NCBI GenBank assembly: GCA_016788375.1
Contig: JAEUSI010000003.1
Coordinates: forward strand, 1-64,000
Direction of reading: 5' to 3'
Length of the DNA: 64,000 bases
Origin: Ignavibacteria bacterium
GTDB lineage: Bacteria; Bacteroidota; Ignavibacteria; Tepidaquicellales; Tepidaquicellaceae
Numbering within the stretch: the stretch's first letter is position 1; each line of letters starts with the position of its first letter. Positions 1-9,600 of the stretch are shown here, piece after piece. Position numbers and translations under genes: made by a program. Below the pieces are notes generated by a model that had not been told where the DNA came from, made no database searches, and saw only the letters and a program-made list of their open reading frames with translations.

Positions 1-294
1 AAATGAAAAAAGATTGTTTAAATAATTTGAACACTTTTTAAACCAAAAATTCACAAAGCATTTCTATTATCATACAAAAAAGAATTCAAAAACTAGAATA
101 ACACCGCAAATTAACTGATTCCAACAACATTAAAATTAAACTTTCCTCTTTAACAAGAGCAACTTCAAATCACCAAATTCAAAATAATAAATCAGCTTTT
201 TTCAATAACAAGTTTTACTTGTTCTGTTTCATCAGAACCTGTTTTCCGCGATAAATTCCATTTTGAAATTAACGGTAAATATGATTTTATTAAT

Positions 295-1017
295 GTGGGC
301 GCTGTTAATGACAGTAATCAAATTAATGCCAAAAGCGTTCCTGCAGGACTGATCAGACTTCTGAAAGCATATCCGGATTTTCTTGATTCAGCGGACGAAA
401 ATTCCCTTTACTGGAAAGACGGAACTGTGATGATTTATGATGACGGTATTCAGGGCAAATCACATGACGAGATGCTTGATGATCCTGATATTGAAGATAT
501 GATGTCTCAGGAATATGAAAAAGGAAGCGGGTGGAGCAGTCCACCGGAAGAAAATTTTGAACCCGGCAGAATCAGATATGAACCATTTTTCAAAAAAATG
601 TACGGCTCGGATGCAACAGATGTAAGCAGGAATATTGTCAGTATAGAATGGGCTGACGGCAGCGTGATTCAGTTCAGCAGCATTAACGGAGCAGCTGACA
701 GTCTGGCAAAAGCAGCAGAAGAACTCTCCCGGCTTCCTGCGGAATTTCAGAAATATCTTAAAAACATCGGAGGTACTTTTGTCTGGAGGAATATTGCCGG
801 AACTGACCGCCTTAGCAATCATTCATTCGGAACAGCCATTGACATAAATACTAAATATTCGGATTACTGGCAGTGGAACAGGAATATGACTTATTCAAAC
901 CGTATTCCTTTTGAAATTGTGGAAGTTTTCGAAAAATACGGATTTATCTGGGGCGGAAAGTGGTATCATTATGACACAATGCATTTTGAATTCAGACCCG
1001 AGCTTCTTCAAAACTGA
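295..1017 (+). CDS. M15-family D-Ala-D-Ala carboxypeptidase-like peptidase (start uncertain)
   Basis: Predicted zinc peptidase of the M15 (VanY/DacB-like) family, which trims peptidoglycan stem peptides or related D-amino-acid peptides. The C-terminal half carries the family signature: S-N-H-S-F-G-T-A-I-D (about residues 174-183) supplies the zinc ligands His176 and Asp183, and H-Y-D-T-M-H-F-E (225-232) supplies the third ligand His230. The start given is a GTG. The same frame stays open upstream to 154, just after a TAA, and that stretch reads like protein (about 45 codons including F-H-F-E-I-N-G-K-Y) but contains no ATG, GTG or TTG. The true N-terminus is therefore probably upstream, from a rare start, or has been lost by a frameshift. 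No signal peptide is visible from the GTG. The gene converges on the subtilase gene; the two are separated by a strong hairpin. Confidence 0.8.
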   Translation: MGAVNDSNQINAKSVPAGLIRLLKAYPDFLDSADENSLYWKDGTVMIYDDGIQGKSHDEMLDDPDIEDMMSQEYEKGSGWSSPPEENFEPGRIRYEPFFKKMYGSDATDVSRNIVSIEWADGSVIQFSSINGAADSLAKAAEELSRLPAEFQKYLKNIGGTFVWRNIAGTDRLSNHSFGTAIDINTKYSDYWQWNRNMTYSNRIPFEIVEVFEKYGFIWGGKWYHYDTMHFEFRPELLQN

Positions 1018-1024
1018 TATAAAA

Positions 1025-1056
1025 AAGAGAGACTGCATTTTAAGGCAGTCTCTCTT
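1025..1056 (-). terminator. Hairpin between the convergent M15 and S8 peptidase genes
   Basis: A perfect 12-bp stem (1025-1036 paired with 1045-1056) encloses an 8-nt loop. On the minus strand it is followed by a run of six T, which fits a rho-independent terminator for the subtilase transcript. On the plus strand the downstream tract is only moderately T-rich, so it may work less well for the M15 gene. Confidence 0.85.
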
Positions 1057-1086
1057 AATCATTATTTCTGTTTATTCTACCGGCTG

Positions 1087-4020
1087 TTACTTCAGAAGAA
1101 GCATTTTCTTTGTTTCGGTAAAATTGTTTGTTTCAAGTTTGTAGAAATAAGCACCGCTCGGTAAATTCGCCGCATCAAATCGTACTTCATACGTTCCCGC
1201 CTGTACATTTGCATTCAGCAGGATTGAAACTTCTTTTCCGGACATATCATAAATCTTCATACTTGCAAAACCTGCCGAAGGCAATGCAAATTTTATGTTT
1301 GTCGACGGATTAAAAGGATTCGGATAATTCTGCGACAGGCTGTAACTTGAAGGAATTTCCGAATTGTAATTTACAACCGATACAAGCGTGTTGTATTTGG
1401 TTTTTGCAGCGATTGCATTTGCCTTCAGATCATTCAGATTATCACCGGCTATAAGTGCAAAAGCGATTGTGATTTCACCGCCTGCAGGAATTGTATACGG
1501 ACCGCTTCCGAGAACGTTGGCAACATCTCTTCCGGCTGTGACACCTGCCTGAGTTCTGCCGATACCCGACGAGAGCGACTGAAACTTTTCCGTATCGGTA
1601 AACCCGTCATAGATGCCCCAGGGATTACCTGCAATTGTATTGTCGTTATCAATAGCCCAGTAAGAAGGATTATTGGATGAAAGAAGAGACATGCCGGCGT
1701 ATGTTGCGGGATTATTGTCTGTTCTCCAGATATAACCCATCTGATTTACGGCATCCCAGTCTGCTTTATTCAGATCGCCGTTGGCACCGATATCCCAGTC
1801 TCCGAAAAGTCCTGCATAAAAGTTGCTTACGGGACTTGCTGTCGTATTTTTGATTCTGTATTTCATTATAATATAATCTTCATCTGCCGCTGCGGTAAAT
1901 GCATAACTGCTCATGGTGATTTCAATGCCGATCTTTGTCGATCCTGCACCGTCATCATTGTATTTTGCATTACCGTCCTGATTTGAAATAACTCCCGGCT
2001 GCGTAATCTGAAACGGTAAAATGTTTGTAAAGTCTGCATTCTGAACTGCCTGATCACTTCCTCTTACAACATCGGAAACTTTTGTCCCGGATACTGCGCA
2101 GATTAGTCCGCCTTCAAAAAGTATGCTTGCTCCGTTATTGTATTTAAATCCGATTCCCTGTGTGTTTGAGGAATAATTATTATAACCGAAATTTCCCCTG
2201 CCGTTAATTGTAGTTGCAATTTTATTGATATTCATATCAAAGTAACTCGGATTTACAACCACTGAAAAATATTCAAAATCAGTATAGGTTCCGTCAGTAT
2301 ATGTAACTTTGAATTCGACAATTGTATTTACGGCTGCTGCTGCATTTACTTTTACCCTGTAAGGATCAGAATTGTTGTTAGCATTCCCGAGAGTAGCAAT
2401 TGCACCCAGGACTGCATTTCCGTTAAGGATTGTTACTGCGGTTGAAGTTGTGGTAATAACTGCTGAAACATTGGTTGTCGGATCCAGATAATTTACAAAA
2501 GTTCCTGCAATTCTCATTGTATCATTCGGCTGAGGGACGTTGTTGTTGCCGTCTGTAACTGTATAAGCATTAAGCCTGACAGAAGGTGAATTTACCGTCA
2601 GCGCTCTGAACATATTTATTCTTCCTTTACCGAGTCTTCCGGCATATGAAGGATTTATTCCGTCAATATTGTCGCAGGTCACTCTTACTTTTTCACCGAC
2701 CTGAATTGCATTATATGAAGGGAAATGTGACTTTACTATTGCACATGTTCCTGCAGCAATCGGAGAAGCCATTGATGTTCCGTCCCAGGTTGCATATGAA
2801 TTATTCCATAATGTACTGTAAATGCTTGAGCCCGGAGCGCATACATCGATTGTGCTTCCGAAATTTGAAAATGAAGATCTGATGTCAGATGAATTTGTTG
2901 AAGCTACATTCAGTACATATTTGTAACTTGCCGGATAAAATGCGGCGCTTGAGCTGTTATTACCTGCCGCACATACAACAAGCGAATTTTTATTGACTGT
3001 TGCATATGTTATCACATCCTGTTCAAACTGACCGCCGGCTGGTCCACCCCATGAACAGTTGATTACTGCGCATCCGTGATCTGCCGCATATTTAATGCCT
3101 TCATAACCCGTAAGAATATATCCTACTCCTCCGGGACCTCTTGTATCATTGTCAGCAGAGCATTTTACAGGAAGAAGCCGGCACTTGAATCCGGTTCCGG
3201 CAACTCCTGTTCCGTTATTGGTGACAGCAGAAGCATCGCCGGAAACATGCGAACCGTGATCATTGTTCGATCCCATAATCATGGGATTATTGTCGCTCAC
3301 TATAACATTATAATCTGCACCGGCAAGATCCCATCCCCTGAAATTGTCAGTATATCCGTCCGCGTCATCGTCTATTCCGTTAACCGGATCTGCATAATTG
3401 TTTTTAATGTTGGCAGCCAGATCCGGATGATCCCAGTCTGTCCCCGAATCAACAATTCCGATTACAACATTCGTATCACCCTGTTGTAAATCCCAACCCG
3501 CAGGTGCCTGTATTTTATTAATGTAATACTGTGAGCCGATAGACGGATCATTCGGAGTAAAAGAAAAACTCTGTATATATTTCGGCTGAGCATATTCAAC
3601 TTCACCGGTATTATAAATTATATTGACGGCGTCTTCAATACCCGTTTCCGAACCGTATTTTAAAATATATATCAGAGAAAGGTCAGACATCTTTTCGCCT
3701 GACGGCGTAAAATCCTGAACAGGTTTTACCGCGTCTGCAAACATTTTACTTACGCCTGCATTAAGCACTGACAGCGCATTAACAATATTATCATTGTTAA
3801 TTCCCGTCAGTCCGGCATTGTTTCTGTTTCTTTCCTTTAACTTAAAAATTACTGTATTTGGCATATAATCTCTGTCAGTGAGATTTTCAGCCAATTTAAA
3901 ATATGTATTTTTTCCTTTCGGAGAATTTTTTAAGTCATCATGATTTTTAAATGAAAAGAAAATCGCAGAGACTGCAAAGATGAAAAGAAAATAACTGGTA
4001 AATCTGATCTTTTGTTTCAT
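1087..4020 (-). CDS. S8 family subtilisin-like serine protease with T9SS type A sorting domain
   Basis: Secreted endopeptidase. A hydrophobic signal segment lies at about residues 8-24. An inhibitor-like propeptide region (about 50-150) precedes the S8 catalytic domain. The triad is visible as Asp191 in V-D-S-G-T-D, His255 in N-D-H-G-S-H-V-S and Ser416 in D-G-T-S-M-A-S-P, with oxyanion Asn354 in A-A-G-N-N. The middle (about 480-880) is beta-rich and otherwise unassigned. The last 85 residues form a T9SS type A sorting domain with N-Y-P-N-P-F-N-P, so the protein should cross the outer membrane by T9SS and be anchored or released at the surface. It is the last gene of the long minus-strand run and ends before the hairpin at 1025-1056. 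The ATG start directly precedes the signal peptide. Confidence 0.95.
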   Translation of the reverse strand: MKQKIRFTSYFLFIFAVSAIFFSFKNHDDLKNSPKGKNTYFKLAENLTDRDYMPNTVIFKLKERNRNNAGLTGINNDNIVNALSVLNAGVSKMFADAVKPVQDFTPSGEKMSDLSLIYILKYGSETGIEDAVNIIYNTGEVEYAQPKYIQSFSFTPNDPSIGSQYYINKIQAPAGWDLQQGDTNVVIGIVDSGTDWDHPDLAANIKNNYADPVNGIDDDADGYTDNFRGWDLAGADYNVIVSDNNPMIMGSNNDHGSHVSGDASAVTNNGTGVAGTGFKCRLLPVKCSADNDTRGPGGVGYILTGYEGIKYAADHGCAVINCSWGGPAGGQFEQDVITYATVNKNSLVVCAAGNNSSSAAFYPASYKYVLNVASTNSSDIRSSFSNFGSTIDVCAPGSSIYSTLWNNSYATWDGTSMASPIAAGTCAIVKSHFPSYNAIQVGEKVRVTCDNIDGINPSYAGRLGKGRINMFRALTVNSPSVRLNAYTVTDGNNNVPQPNDTMRIAGTFVNYLDPTTNVSAVITTTSTAVTILNGNAVLGAIATLGNANNNSDPYRVKVNAAAAVNTIVEFKVTYTDGTYTDFEYFSVVVNPSYFDMNINKIATTINGRGNFGYNNYSSNTQGIGFKYNNGASILFEGGLICAVSGTKVSDVVRGSDQAVQNADFTNILPFQITQPGVISNQDGNAKYNDDGAGSTKIGIEITMSSYAFTAAADEDYIIMKYRIKNTTASPVSNFYAGLFGDWDIGANGDLNKADWDAVNQMGYIWRTDNNPATYAGMSLLSSNNPSYWAIDNDNTIAGNPWGIYDGFTDTEKFQSLSSGIGRTQAGVTAGRDVANVLGSGPYTIPAGGEITIAFALIAGDNLNDLKANAIAAKTKYNTLVSVVNYNSEIPSSYSLSQNYPNPFNPSTNIKFALPSAGFASMKIYDMSGKEVSILLNANVQAGTYEVRFDAANLPSGAYFYKLETNNFTETKKMLLLK

Positions 4021-4063
4021 TTTTCTTTTTTTGATTATTGAATAATGTTTTTAATTTTATGTG

Positions 4064-4483
4064 TTATGTGTTAAGTTCGCTTTCGGCGAAGAAGAATGCA
4101 ACCTCGGCTTTGCCGTTTTCTTCCGAGTCAGAGCCGTGAACAGCATTTTCTGATTTTGAAGCCGCATAAAGTTTTCTGATTGTGCCTTCGGCTGCCTCTT
4201 CGGGATCAGTAGCACCGATTAGTTCCCTGTAATCTGCAACAGCATTATCCTTTTCGAGAGCAATAACGACTACCGGTCCGGAAGTCATAAACGAACAAAG
4301 CTCACCGTAAAAAGGTCTCTCCTTGTGTATTTCATAAAACTTTCCCGCGGTTTCATTTGAAAGTTTTGTCATTCTCATGCCGAGAATTCTGAAACCGCTG
4401 TCCGAAATTTTCTGAATAATATTACCCTGTAAATTCTTTTTTACTGCATCCGGTTTTATAATGCAGAGTGTTCTCTGAATCAA
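4064..4483 (-). CDS. ndk: Nucleoside-diphosphate kinase
   Basis: Cytoplasmic enzyme that transfers the gamma-phosphate of ATP to NDPs through a phosphohistidine, balancing NTP and dNTP pools. The 139-residue length is normal for the family. Residues 3-13 ([11 protein letters not shown]) are the conserved N-terminus with Lys10, and N-A-V-H-G-S-D-S (113-120) holds the catalytic His116. The start is a TTG: it places the conserved N-terminus immediately after the initiator, and an AGGA (4492-4495 on the complement) lies 8 nt upstream. It lies between the PBP1A and subtilase genes on the same strand. Confidence 0.97.
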   Translation of the reverse strand: MIQRTLCIIKPDAVKKNLQGNIIQKISDSGFRILGMRMTKLSNETAGKFYEIHKERPFYGELCSFMTSGPVVVIALEKDNAVADYRELIGATDPEEAAEGTIRKLYAASKSENAVHGSDSEENGKAEVAFFFAESELNT

Positions 4484-4541
4484 TTAACTAATCCTTTCTT
4501 TTTATTGGTTTTATATTTTGGAATATTAAGTGTGTTATGAT

Positions 4542-6839
4542 TTAATACCCGACACTTCCTTTCGGAGGTTCCTGTGTTTCAACTGAAGTTTCCGACGGAG
4601 CCGAGTAATGAAAAATACTGCACTTCTTCTGACTCAGTTTTTTTATCAGAAGATCGGTTGTCGAAGGACATGTGCCGTTGCTTTTAAGACCTGAAATCAT
4701 GCATACGCTTGCTTCTTCTACTCCGGGAGGCATAAGAAAATATTCAACCGGAAAATCAAAATCATCGTCTGAATATAAAAGCTGCATAAACTTTCCCCAG
4801 ATTGGAGCTGCCGCTTTTCCTCCCTGACCGTATGCTCCGCCGAATTTAATCCTAGCATCATCAAATCCGAGCCAGACTCCAGCAACAAACTGAGGCGTGT
4901 ATCCGACAAACCAAGCATCGGTGTAATTCTGTGTTGTGCCTGTCTTTCCGGCAGCAGGTCTGTGAAAATACTGCCTGATGCTTACCGCCGTTCCGTAATC
5001 AATAGTTCCTTCCATCATGTCGCTCATTATAAATGCAGCTTCCTCGCTTAATACTTCCTTTGTCTCGGGATGCAGTTCTTCTATGACCGAACCGTTTCTG
5101 TCTTCTATTTTTAATATTGCAATCGGCTCAACCCATATTCCTTCATTTGCAAATGTTCCGAAAGCATTCGTCATCTCAAGAGGTGTTACTTCTCCAGCTC
5201 CGAGCGCAAGCGAAAGTACATTCGGAAGTTCTGAATTTATTCCCATTTTATGAGCAGTCTCAATCACCTGATCCATCGGAGCAAGATCCATTGCTGTTCT
5301 TACGGCTATGACATTTATTGATTTTGCAATCGCATCCCTCATCGAAATGCTTCCGCCGGTTCCGCCGCCTTTCGGTGACCAGACAGTACCTCCTATGTTT
5401 ACCGTTACCGGATCGTTTGAAATCATAAACCCGGGAGAATATCCGTTGTTAATCGCCGTTACATAAACAAAAGGCTTAAACGAAGATCCTGGCTGTCTCT
5501 TTATCTGTGTAACATGGTTCAAACCGTATTTGAAATTTGTATTCGGATTAGCTCCTACCATTGCTTTAATCTCTCCGGTTTTCGGATTCATTACGACAAA
5601 GCCTACCTGTACTGTAGAAGTAAGAGATTTCACGGAATCAATAAACGATTTATCATTCTTCATCTTATCGTAAATCCTGCCCCTGTCCTGCTCTGTCTTT
5701 GCTTTCTTATATGCTTCAGACTGCTTTATGTTTTTGTCAACTGCATCGGCAAGTATATTCCTGTTCGCATTCCAGTTCCAGTAACCGTTAAATGATTTCT
5801 GAAACGGTCCCATTAATGTCTTTACGGCATCTACTGCATGTTTCTGAAATCTCGAATCAAGAGATGTGTAAACCTTCAGCCCGTCCCTGTACAGATCGTA
5901 TCCGTATTTCTCAGCTCTCTTTTCAAGCAGCTGTCTTACGTATTCCGTAAACTGAGGTGCGGGTGAATTGAAGTTTGCATAATCTTTTCTCAGGTTTATT
6001 TTTATAGGATCATTTAAGGCTAGATTATAATTTTCCTTTGAAATGAAATCTTCTTCATACATCTCATTCAGCACAAGGTTTCTTCTTTTAAGTGCTGCAT
6101 CCGGATTGTCGGCTGGATCATAATTCGAAGGAGATTTAAGCGTTCCTACCAGTACTGCACATTCATCAAGAGTCAGTTCTTTGGCGCTTTTGTTGAAATA
6201 TGTCTGAGCAGCTGCTTCCACTCCGTATGCTCCCTTTCCGAAATATACCGTGTTCAGATAATAAGCCAGAATTTCTTCCTTCGTATAAGTTCTTTCAATC
6301 TGAACTGCTGTCATTGCTTCCCTGAGTTTTCTGTTCAGTGAAATTTCGTTTCCGATGTCCTTGTAAAGATTTCTTGCAAGCTGCTGGGTTATGGTAGATG
6401 CGCCTTCCTTTGTAAGGCTTCCGCTTATTATGTTTTTGAAAAATGCCTTGAAAATCCTGTCAATATCTACTCCCCAGTGATCATAAAACTTCTGATCTTC
6501 CGTCGCAACAAGCGCCTGTATCATTTCCCTGGGAATATTGTCAAGCGTTACCTTCGTCCTGTTTTTCAGAAAAAACTTGTCTATAAGCTCTCCGTCTGAT
6601 GAATATATTTTTGTCGCCTCTTCAAGCTTCGGATTCTCAAGCTCTTCAAGCGAAGGAAGACTGCTTGAAAGAAAATAAAGATATCCGCAGCCCGCCGTAA
6701 CAGCTGCAATTACAAAAAACAGAAATGTCCCTATAAGTTTATTCTGTGTCCTGTTTTTCCTGATTTTTTTCTGACGAAAACTTTTGTCCGAAAAATATTT
6801 TTCCAGTTCCTCGTCGTCGTATTTGTTTTTATTGCTCAA
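4542..6839 (-). CDS. Class A penicillin-binding protein (PBP1A family)
   Basis: Bifunctional peptidoglycan synthase acting in the periplasm. A basic cytoplasmic tail is followed by one membrane anchor (about 35-57). The GT51 glycosyltransferase domain has E-D-Q-K-F-Y with catalytic Glu114 and G-A-S-T-I-T-Q-Q-L-A-R-N-L (146-158). The transpeptidase domain has S-S-F-K (catalytic Ser452), S-I-N (507-509) and K-T-G-T (632-635). A roughly 60-residue lysine-rich insert (about 350-405) lies between the two domains. The C-terminus carries a Cys-containing stretch and a Pro-rich tail. The TTG start overlaps the stop of lpxH by 4 nt, so translation is probably coupled. Length (765) is normal for the class. 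Confidence 0.96.
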   Translation of the reverse strand: MSNKNKYDDEELEKYFSDKSFRQKKIRKNRTQNKLIGTFLFFVIAAVTAGCGYLYFLSSSLPSLEELENPKLEEATKIYSSDGELIDKFFLKNRTKVTLDNIPREMIQALVATEDQKFYDHWGVDIDRIFKAFFKNIISGSLTKEGASTITQQLARNLYKDIGNEISLNRKLREAMTAVQIERTYTKEEILAYYLNTVYFGKGAYGVEAAAQTYFNKSAKELTLDECAVLVGTLKSPSNYDPADNPDAALKRRNLVLNEMYEEDFISKENYNLALNDPIKINLRKDYANFNSPAPQFTEYVRQLLEKRAEKYGYDLYRDGLKVYTSLDSRFQKHAVDAVKTLMGPFQKSFNGYWNWNANRNILADAVDKNIKQSEAYKKAKTEQDRGRIYDKMKNDKSFIDSVKSLTSTVQVGFVVMNPKTGEIKAMVGANPNTNFKYGLNHVTQIKRQPGSSFKPFVYVTAINNGYSPGFMISNDPVTVNIGGTVWSPKGGGTGGSISMRDAIAKSINVIAVRTAMDLAPMDQVIETAHKMGINSELPNVLSLALGAGEVTPLEMTNAFGTFANEGIWVEPIAILKIEDRNGSVIEELHPETKEVLSEEAAFIMSDMMEGTIDYGTAVSIRQYFHRPAAGKTGTTQNYTDAWFVGYTPQFVAGVWLGFDDARIKFGGAYGQGGKAAAPIWGKFMQLLYSDDDFDFPVEYFLMPPGVEEASVCMISGLKSNGTCPSTTDLLIKKLSQKKCSIFHYSAPSETSVETQEPPKGSVGY

Positions 6840-7600
6840 ATTTGAACTTTATTCTCCGTTGTTTCTGATTTTAAATCGTAATATGTTTTTAATTCGAATC
6901 TGCCTTCTCTGAAAACTCCGTATGTAAAATAATCTATCCAGTCGCCGAGATTAATGTAATAACCGTTTTCATATGAAGTTATCTGCGGTTTGTGTCTGTG
7001 TCCCATTATCACATAATCAAATCCTTCCATGATTTTCTCAAATGCCCTGTCCTTCATTCCGTCCTGTTCAGAATAATCTTTTTCCTTAGTGTGATGCCTA
7101 GATGTGGCTGACGTTCCTTTTGCAAGATATATCCCGAGGTCGGGATGTATAAACGAATATAATTTCTGACTAATGCTGCTCCGCAGTATCTTTTTTAATA
7201 TTCTGTATCCGAAATCATTGTAAGCAAATCCGTCTCCGTGATGTATAAAAAATTTTTTACCTTCAATCTCTCTTTCTATATGTGTATGGCAGATTTCAAT
7301 ACCGAATTCTTCCTTAAAGAAATTACCTTTCCAGAAATCATGATTACCTGCAATGTAATTTATCTTAATTCCTCTTCCGGTTATCCCGGAAATTGCATTA
7401 AACAGTCTGTAATAACCTCTCGGAACAACCTGTTTGTACTCAATCCAGCAGTCAAACAAGTCACCAACAATGAAAATTTCCTCTGCATCTCCCGCTGCTG
7501 TGTGTAAAAATTCGACTAACTTTCTTTCCTTTAATTTTTCTTTTTCCGCAGATTCCAGTCCAAGGTGAACATCCGAAAAAAAATAGTATGCACCGCTCAT
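6836..7600 (-). CDS. lpxH: UDP-2,3-diacylglucosamine diphosphatase-like metallophosphoesterase (LpxH family)
   Basis: Predicted peripheral inner-membrane enzyme that hydrolyses UDP-2,3-diacylglucosamine to lipid X in lipid A synthesis. Calcineurin-like phosphoesterase motifs are all present: F-S-D-V-H-L-G (Asp10, His12), G-D-L-F-D (Asp47), A-G-N-H-D (Asn86, His87), H-H-G-D-G (about 120-124) and M-G-H-R-H-K-P near the C-terminus. Length (254) matches LpxH and its close homologues. Genes of this subfamily in Bacteroidota-type genomes are usually annotated as LpxH, but a relaxed UDP-sugar diphosphatase cannot be excluded. It overlaps the downstream PBP gene by 4 nt. Confidence 0.85.
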   Translation of the reverse strand: MSGAYYFFSDVHLGLESAEKEKLKERKLVEFLHTAAGDAEEIFIVGDLFDCWIEYKQVVPRGYYRLFNAISGITGRGIKINYIAGNHDFWKGNFFKEEFGIEICHTHIEREIEGKKFFIHHGDGFAYNDFGYRILKKILRSSISQKLYSFIHPDLGIYLAKGTSATSRHHTKEKDYSEQDGMKDRAFEKIMEGFDYVIMGHRHKPQITSYENGYYINLGDWIDYFTYGVFREGRFELKTYYDLKSETTENKVQI

Positions 7601-7628
7601 TAAATTAACTGAATTTGTTGGAACAAAA

Positions 7629-8081
7629 TTATTTAACTTTTACCTTTGCAGAAAAATCCTTGGTTGCAAGCTTGCAGACTCCGTCAGTTGTCGAGCAGTA
7701 TCCGAATTTTACGTTTCCCGTTAAGGTGATCGTCGATCCGCCGGCTGCATTGCCGGGAACTGTGAAATTGTACTTAACTTTTGAATTGCTGATGTAATCT
7801 CCGTCTCCTCCTGTAAAATCCTGCAATCCCTGTCCTTCAATTTCTCCTGTCGTTAATGTTACTACTATTTCGGGATCCTTCGGAATTTTGACTTTCGGGC
7901 CAGTTTTAAAACTGATTGTTAATACTCCTGATTCTCCCGGACTGAATGATTTTTTATTCACCGATGCAGATATTCCCGGGGCATTCTGTGAAAAAACTTT
8001 TTCCGATCCTGTAACTGAAACCAATAAAATTAATATTGATAAAAGCACTGGAAAACCTGCGTTTTTGAATCTGTTTTTCAA
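7629..8081 (-). CDS. Exported protein resembling the DsbD N-terminal (alpha) domain
   Basis: Small exported protein (150 aa). The N-terminus has a basic start and a hydrophobic core (about 10-24), followed by an A-like cleavage region. The rest is a predicted immunoglobulin-like beta-sandwich that ends in G-Y-C-S-T-T-D-G-V-C-K (Cys129 and Cys136), closely resembling the Cys pair of the periplasmic alpha domain of DsbD. No transmembrane DsbD core or thioredoxin domain follows, so this would be a free-standing periplasmic thiol-disulfide partner. The function is inferred from this motif only. The start is a TTG with GGAG 5 nt upstream on the minus strand. It lies 28 nt upstream of lpxH. Confidence 0.65.
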   Translation of the reverse strand: MKNRFKNAGFPVLLSILILLVSVTGSEKVFSQNAPGISASVNKKSFSPGESGVLTISFKTGPKVKIPKDPEIVVTLTTGEIEGQGLQDFTGGDGDYISNSKVKYNFTVPGNAAGGSTITLTGNVKFGYCSTTDGVCKLATKDFSAKVKVK

Positions 8082-8212
8082 TTTTTCTCCTGAATTTTTA
8101 ATGTTAAAATATACTTATTTTGATTTTTTATACAAATACAAAATGTAAAATTTTTACTCCCTTTTTGAAGTTTTACCTGTAAAATGTATTTAATTTCTGT
8201 AAATGTCAGATC

Positions 8213-9058
8213 TTAATACCTTCTTATTATATGCCCGTCTGCATCACCGTTAAGAATTATATTATGCGATTCAATATGTGCATATGCATTGTGATTGTGT
8301 ATGCTTTCAAAATTTTCAGCTTCAACGCTGTACCATGTAATGTTTTTATTCTGTTTAAGTTTCATTACTGCGTTTCTTACCAGGTCTTCTACAAATACAG
8401 GATTATCATATGCTCTTTCCGTTACAAATTTTTCGTCTTCCCTTTTCAGCAGAGAATACAGTTCCGAACTGGCGCTGCTTTCTACAAGCGAAATCAAATC
8501 TTCTATCCAGATTGTATTCCTGAATCTTACTGATACTGTAACTTCACCTCTCTGATTATGCGCTCCGTATTTTGAAATGTTCTTTGAACAGGGACACAGC
8601 GTTGTTACCGGAACCTGCACAGTCATGATAAAATCTTTCTTTCTTTTATAACGGACGGCATGGAACTTCACAACATAATCAAGCAGGGATGGCTTTCCCG
8701 TCACCGGCGCATGTTTTTCCTTGAAATAAGGAAAACTGATTTCAATATGTGACGCAGATGCATGCAGTTTTCTCTGCATTTCAACAAGTATATTATCTAT
8801 TGAATCAACATGAATTTCCCTGTCTTCGCACTGCAGAATTTCTACAAATCTGCTCATATGTGTTCCCTTGAATTCTTTCGGCAGATCTACTGTCATTGAT
8901 ATTGTTGCAATTGTATGCTGTATCTCATTATCCTTATCCTTTACTGCTATCGGATATTTTAAGTTTTTTACCCCGACCCTGTCTATCGGAATCTCTCTGA
9001 TATCAGTCTGATTCTGTGTGTCAGGCAGTTTTTCGATAATTGTAGAATTATTTTTCAC
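8213..9058 (-). CDS. folE2: GTP cyclohydrolase FolE2 (type IB)
   Basis: Converts GTP to 7,8-dihydroneopterin triphosphate, the first step of folate synthesis (and of queuosine synthesis through the same intermediate). The family fingerprint T-T-L-C-P-C-S-K-N-I-S-K-Y-G-A-H-N-Q-R-G (about 152-171) includes metal-site residues Cys155 and His167. The N-terminal D-R-V-G-V-K-N-L-K-Y-P segment is also typical. Length (281) fits. FolE2 is the metal-promiscuous replacement of the zinc enzyme FolE. No zinc-regulator site was recognised upstream. The start is GTG. queA lies about 5 kb away on the same strand, so two queuosine or pterin steps are near each other, though not in one operon. Confidence 0.96.
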   Translation of the reverse strand: MKNNSTIIEKLPDTQNQTDIREIPIDRVGVKNLKYPIAVKDKDNEIQHTIATISMTVDLPKEFKGTHMSRFVEILQCEDREIHVDSIDNILVEMQRKLHASASHIEISFPYFKEKHAPVTGKPSLLDYVVKFHAVRYKRKKDFIMTVQVPVTTLCPCSKNISKYGAHNQRGEVTVSVRFRNTIWIEDLISLVESSASSELYSLLKREDEKFVTERAYDNPVFVEDLVRNAVMKLKQNKNITWYSVEAENFESIHNHNAYAHIESHNIILNGDADGHIIRRY

Positions 9059-9123
9059 TTAAGTGTTTTTTTTTATTTTAAGAAGGGTTTGCTTTTCTGA
9101 AACCTCATTAACTGTTATAAAAT

Positions 9124-9594
9124 TCACGAAGTTACAACTTTTATCAATGGATAATCCGTACAGTCCAGACCTGTAATAAATACTTCCTTATCAGATTTCA
9201 AATACTTATCCCATATAAATAATCTGTCGGTTTCAGGAATTTCATATTCTGCAAATTTATCGGGGTGTATAAAGTAAAAGTCGCCTTCTTCGCATTCCTC
9301 CGGAATTCTTTCGGTTAACTTTCCGTATTCCATAAGAAAAATCATTATATTTCCTGCTCCCGGAAAATTACGTTCACAGATAATTCCTTTCAGCTTCCAG
9401 TCGCTTTCAGTAGAAATAATCGAACACTCCTCATTAGCTTCCCTGACTGCGCAAGCAAGCGGTGTTTCGGCAATTGTCTGATCAAGCTTTCCTCCGGGAG
9501 GTGATAATCTGCCTTTATTCGGCTCCTTCTTCCTCTTCATCAGAAGATATTCATCTTTTCTGTTTTTTATATAAAGCAGTGTCGCTGTTTTCAT
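9124..9594 (-). CDS. NUDIX hydrolase, MutT-like
   Basis: Predicted pyrophosphohydrolase of nucleoside-diphosphate-X substrates, possibly 8-oxo-dGTP. The Nudix box is visible at G-G-K-L-D-Q-T-I-A-E followed by R-E-A-N-E-E-C-S (about 34-58). It has two extra residues between the leading Gly and the Glu compared with the canonical spacing, and a Ser where the box usually has Gly near its end; the metal-binding R-E-x-x-E-E is intact. Length (156) is usual. The gene starts 6 nt after the degenerate amidohydrolase gene ends, so the two are probably co-transcribed. The substrate cannot be read from sequence. Confidence 0.88.
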   Translation of the reverse strand: MKTATLLYIKNRKDEYLLMKRKKEPNKGRLSPPGGKLDQTIAETPLACAVREANEECSIISTESDWKLKGIICERNFPGAGNIMIFLMEYGKLTERIPEECEEGDFYFIHPDKFAEYEIPETDRLFIWDKYLKSDKEVFITGLDCTDYPLIKVVTS

Positions 9595-9600
9595 AATTGT

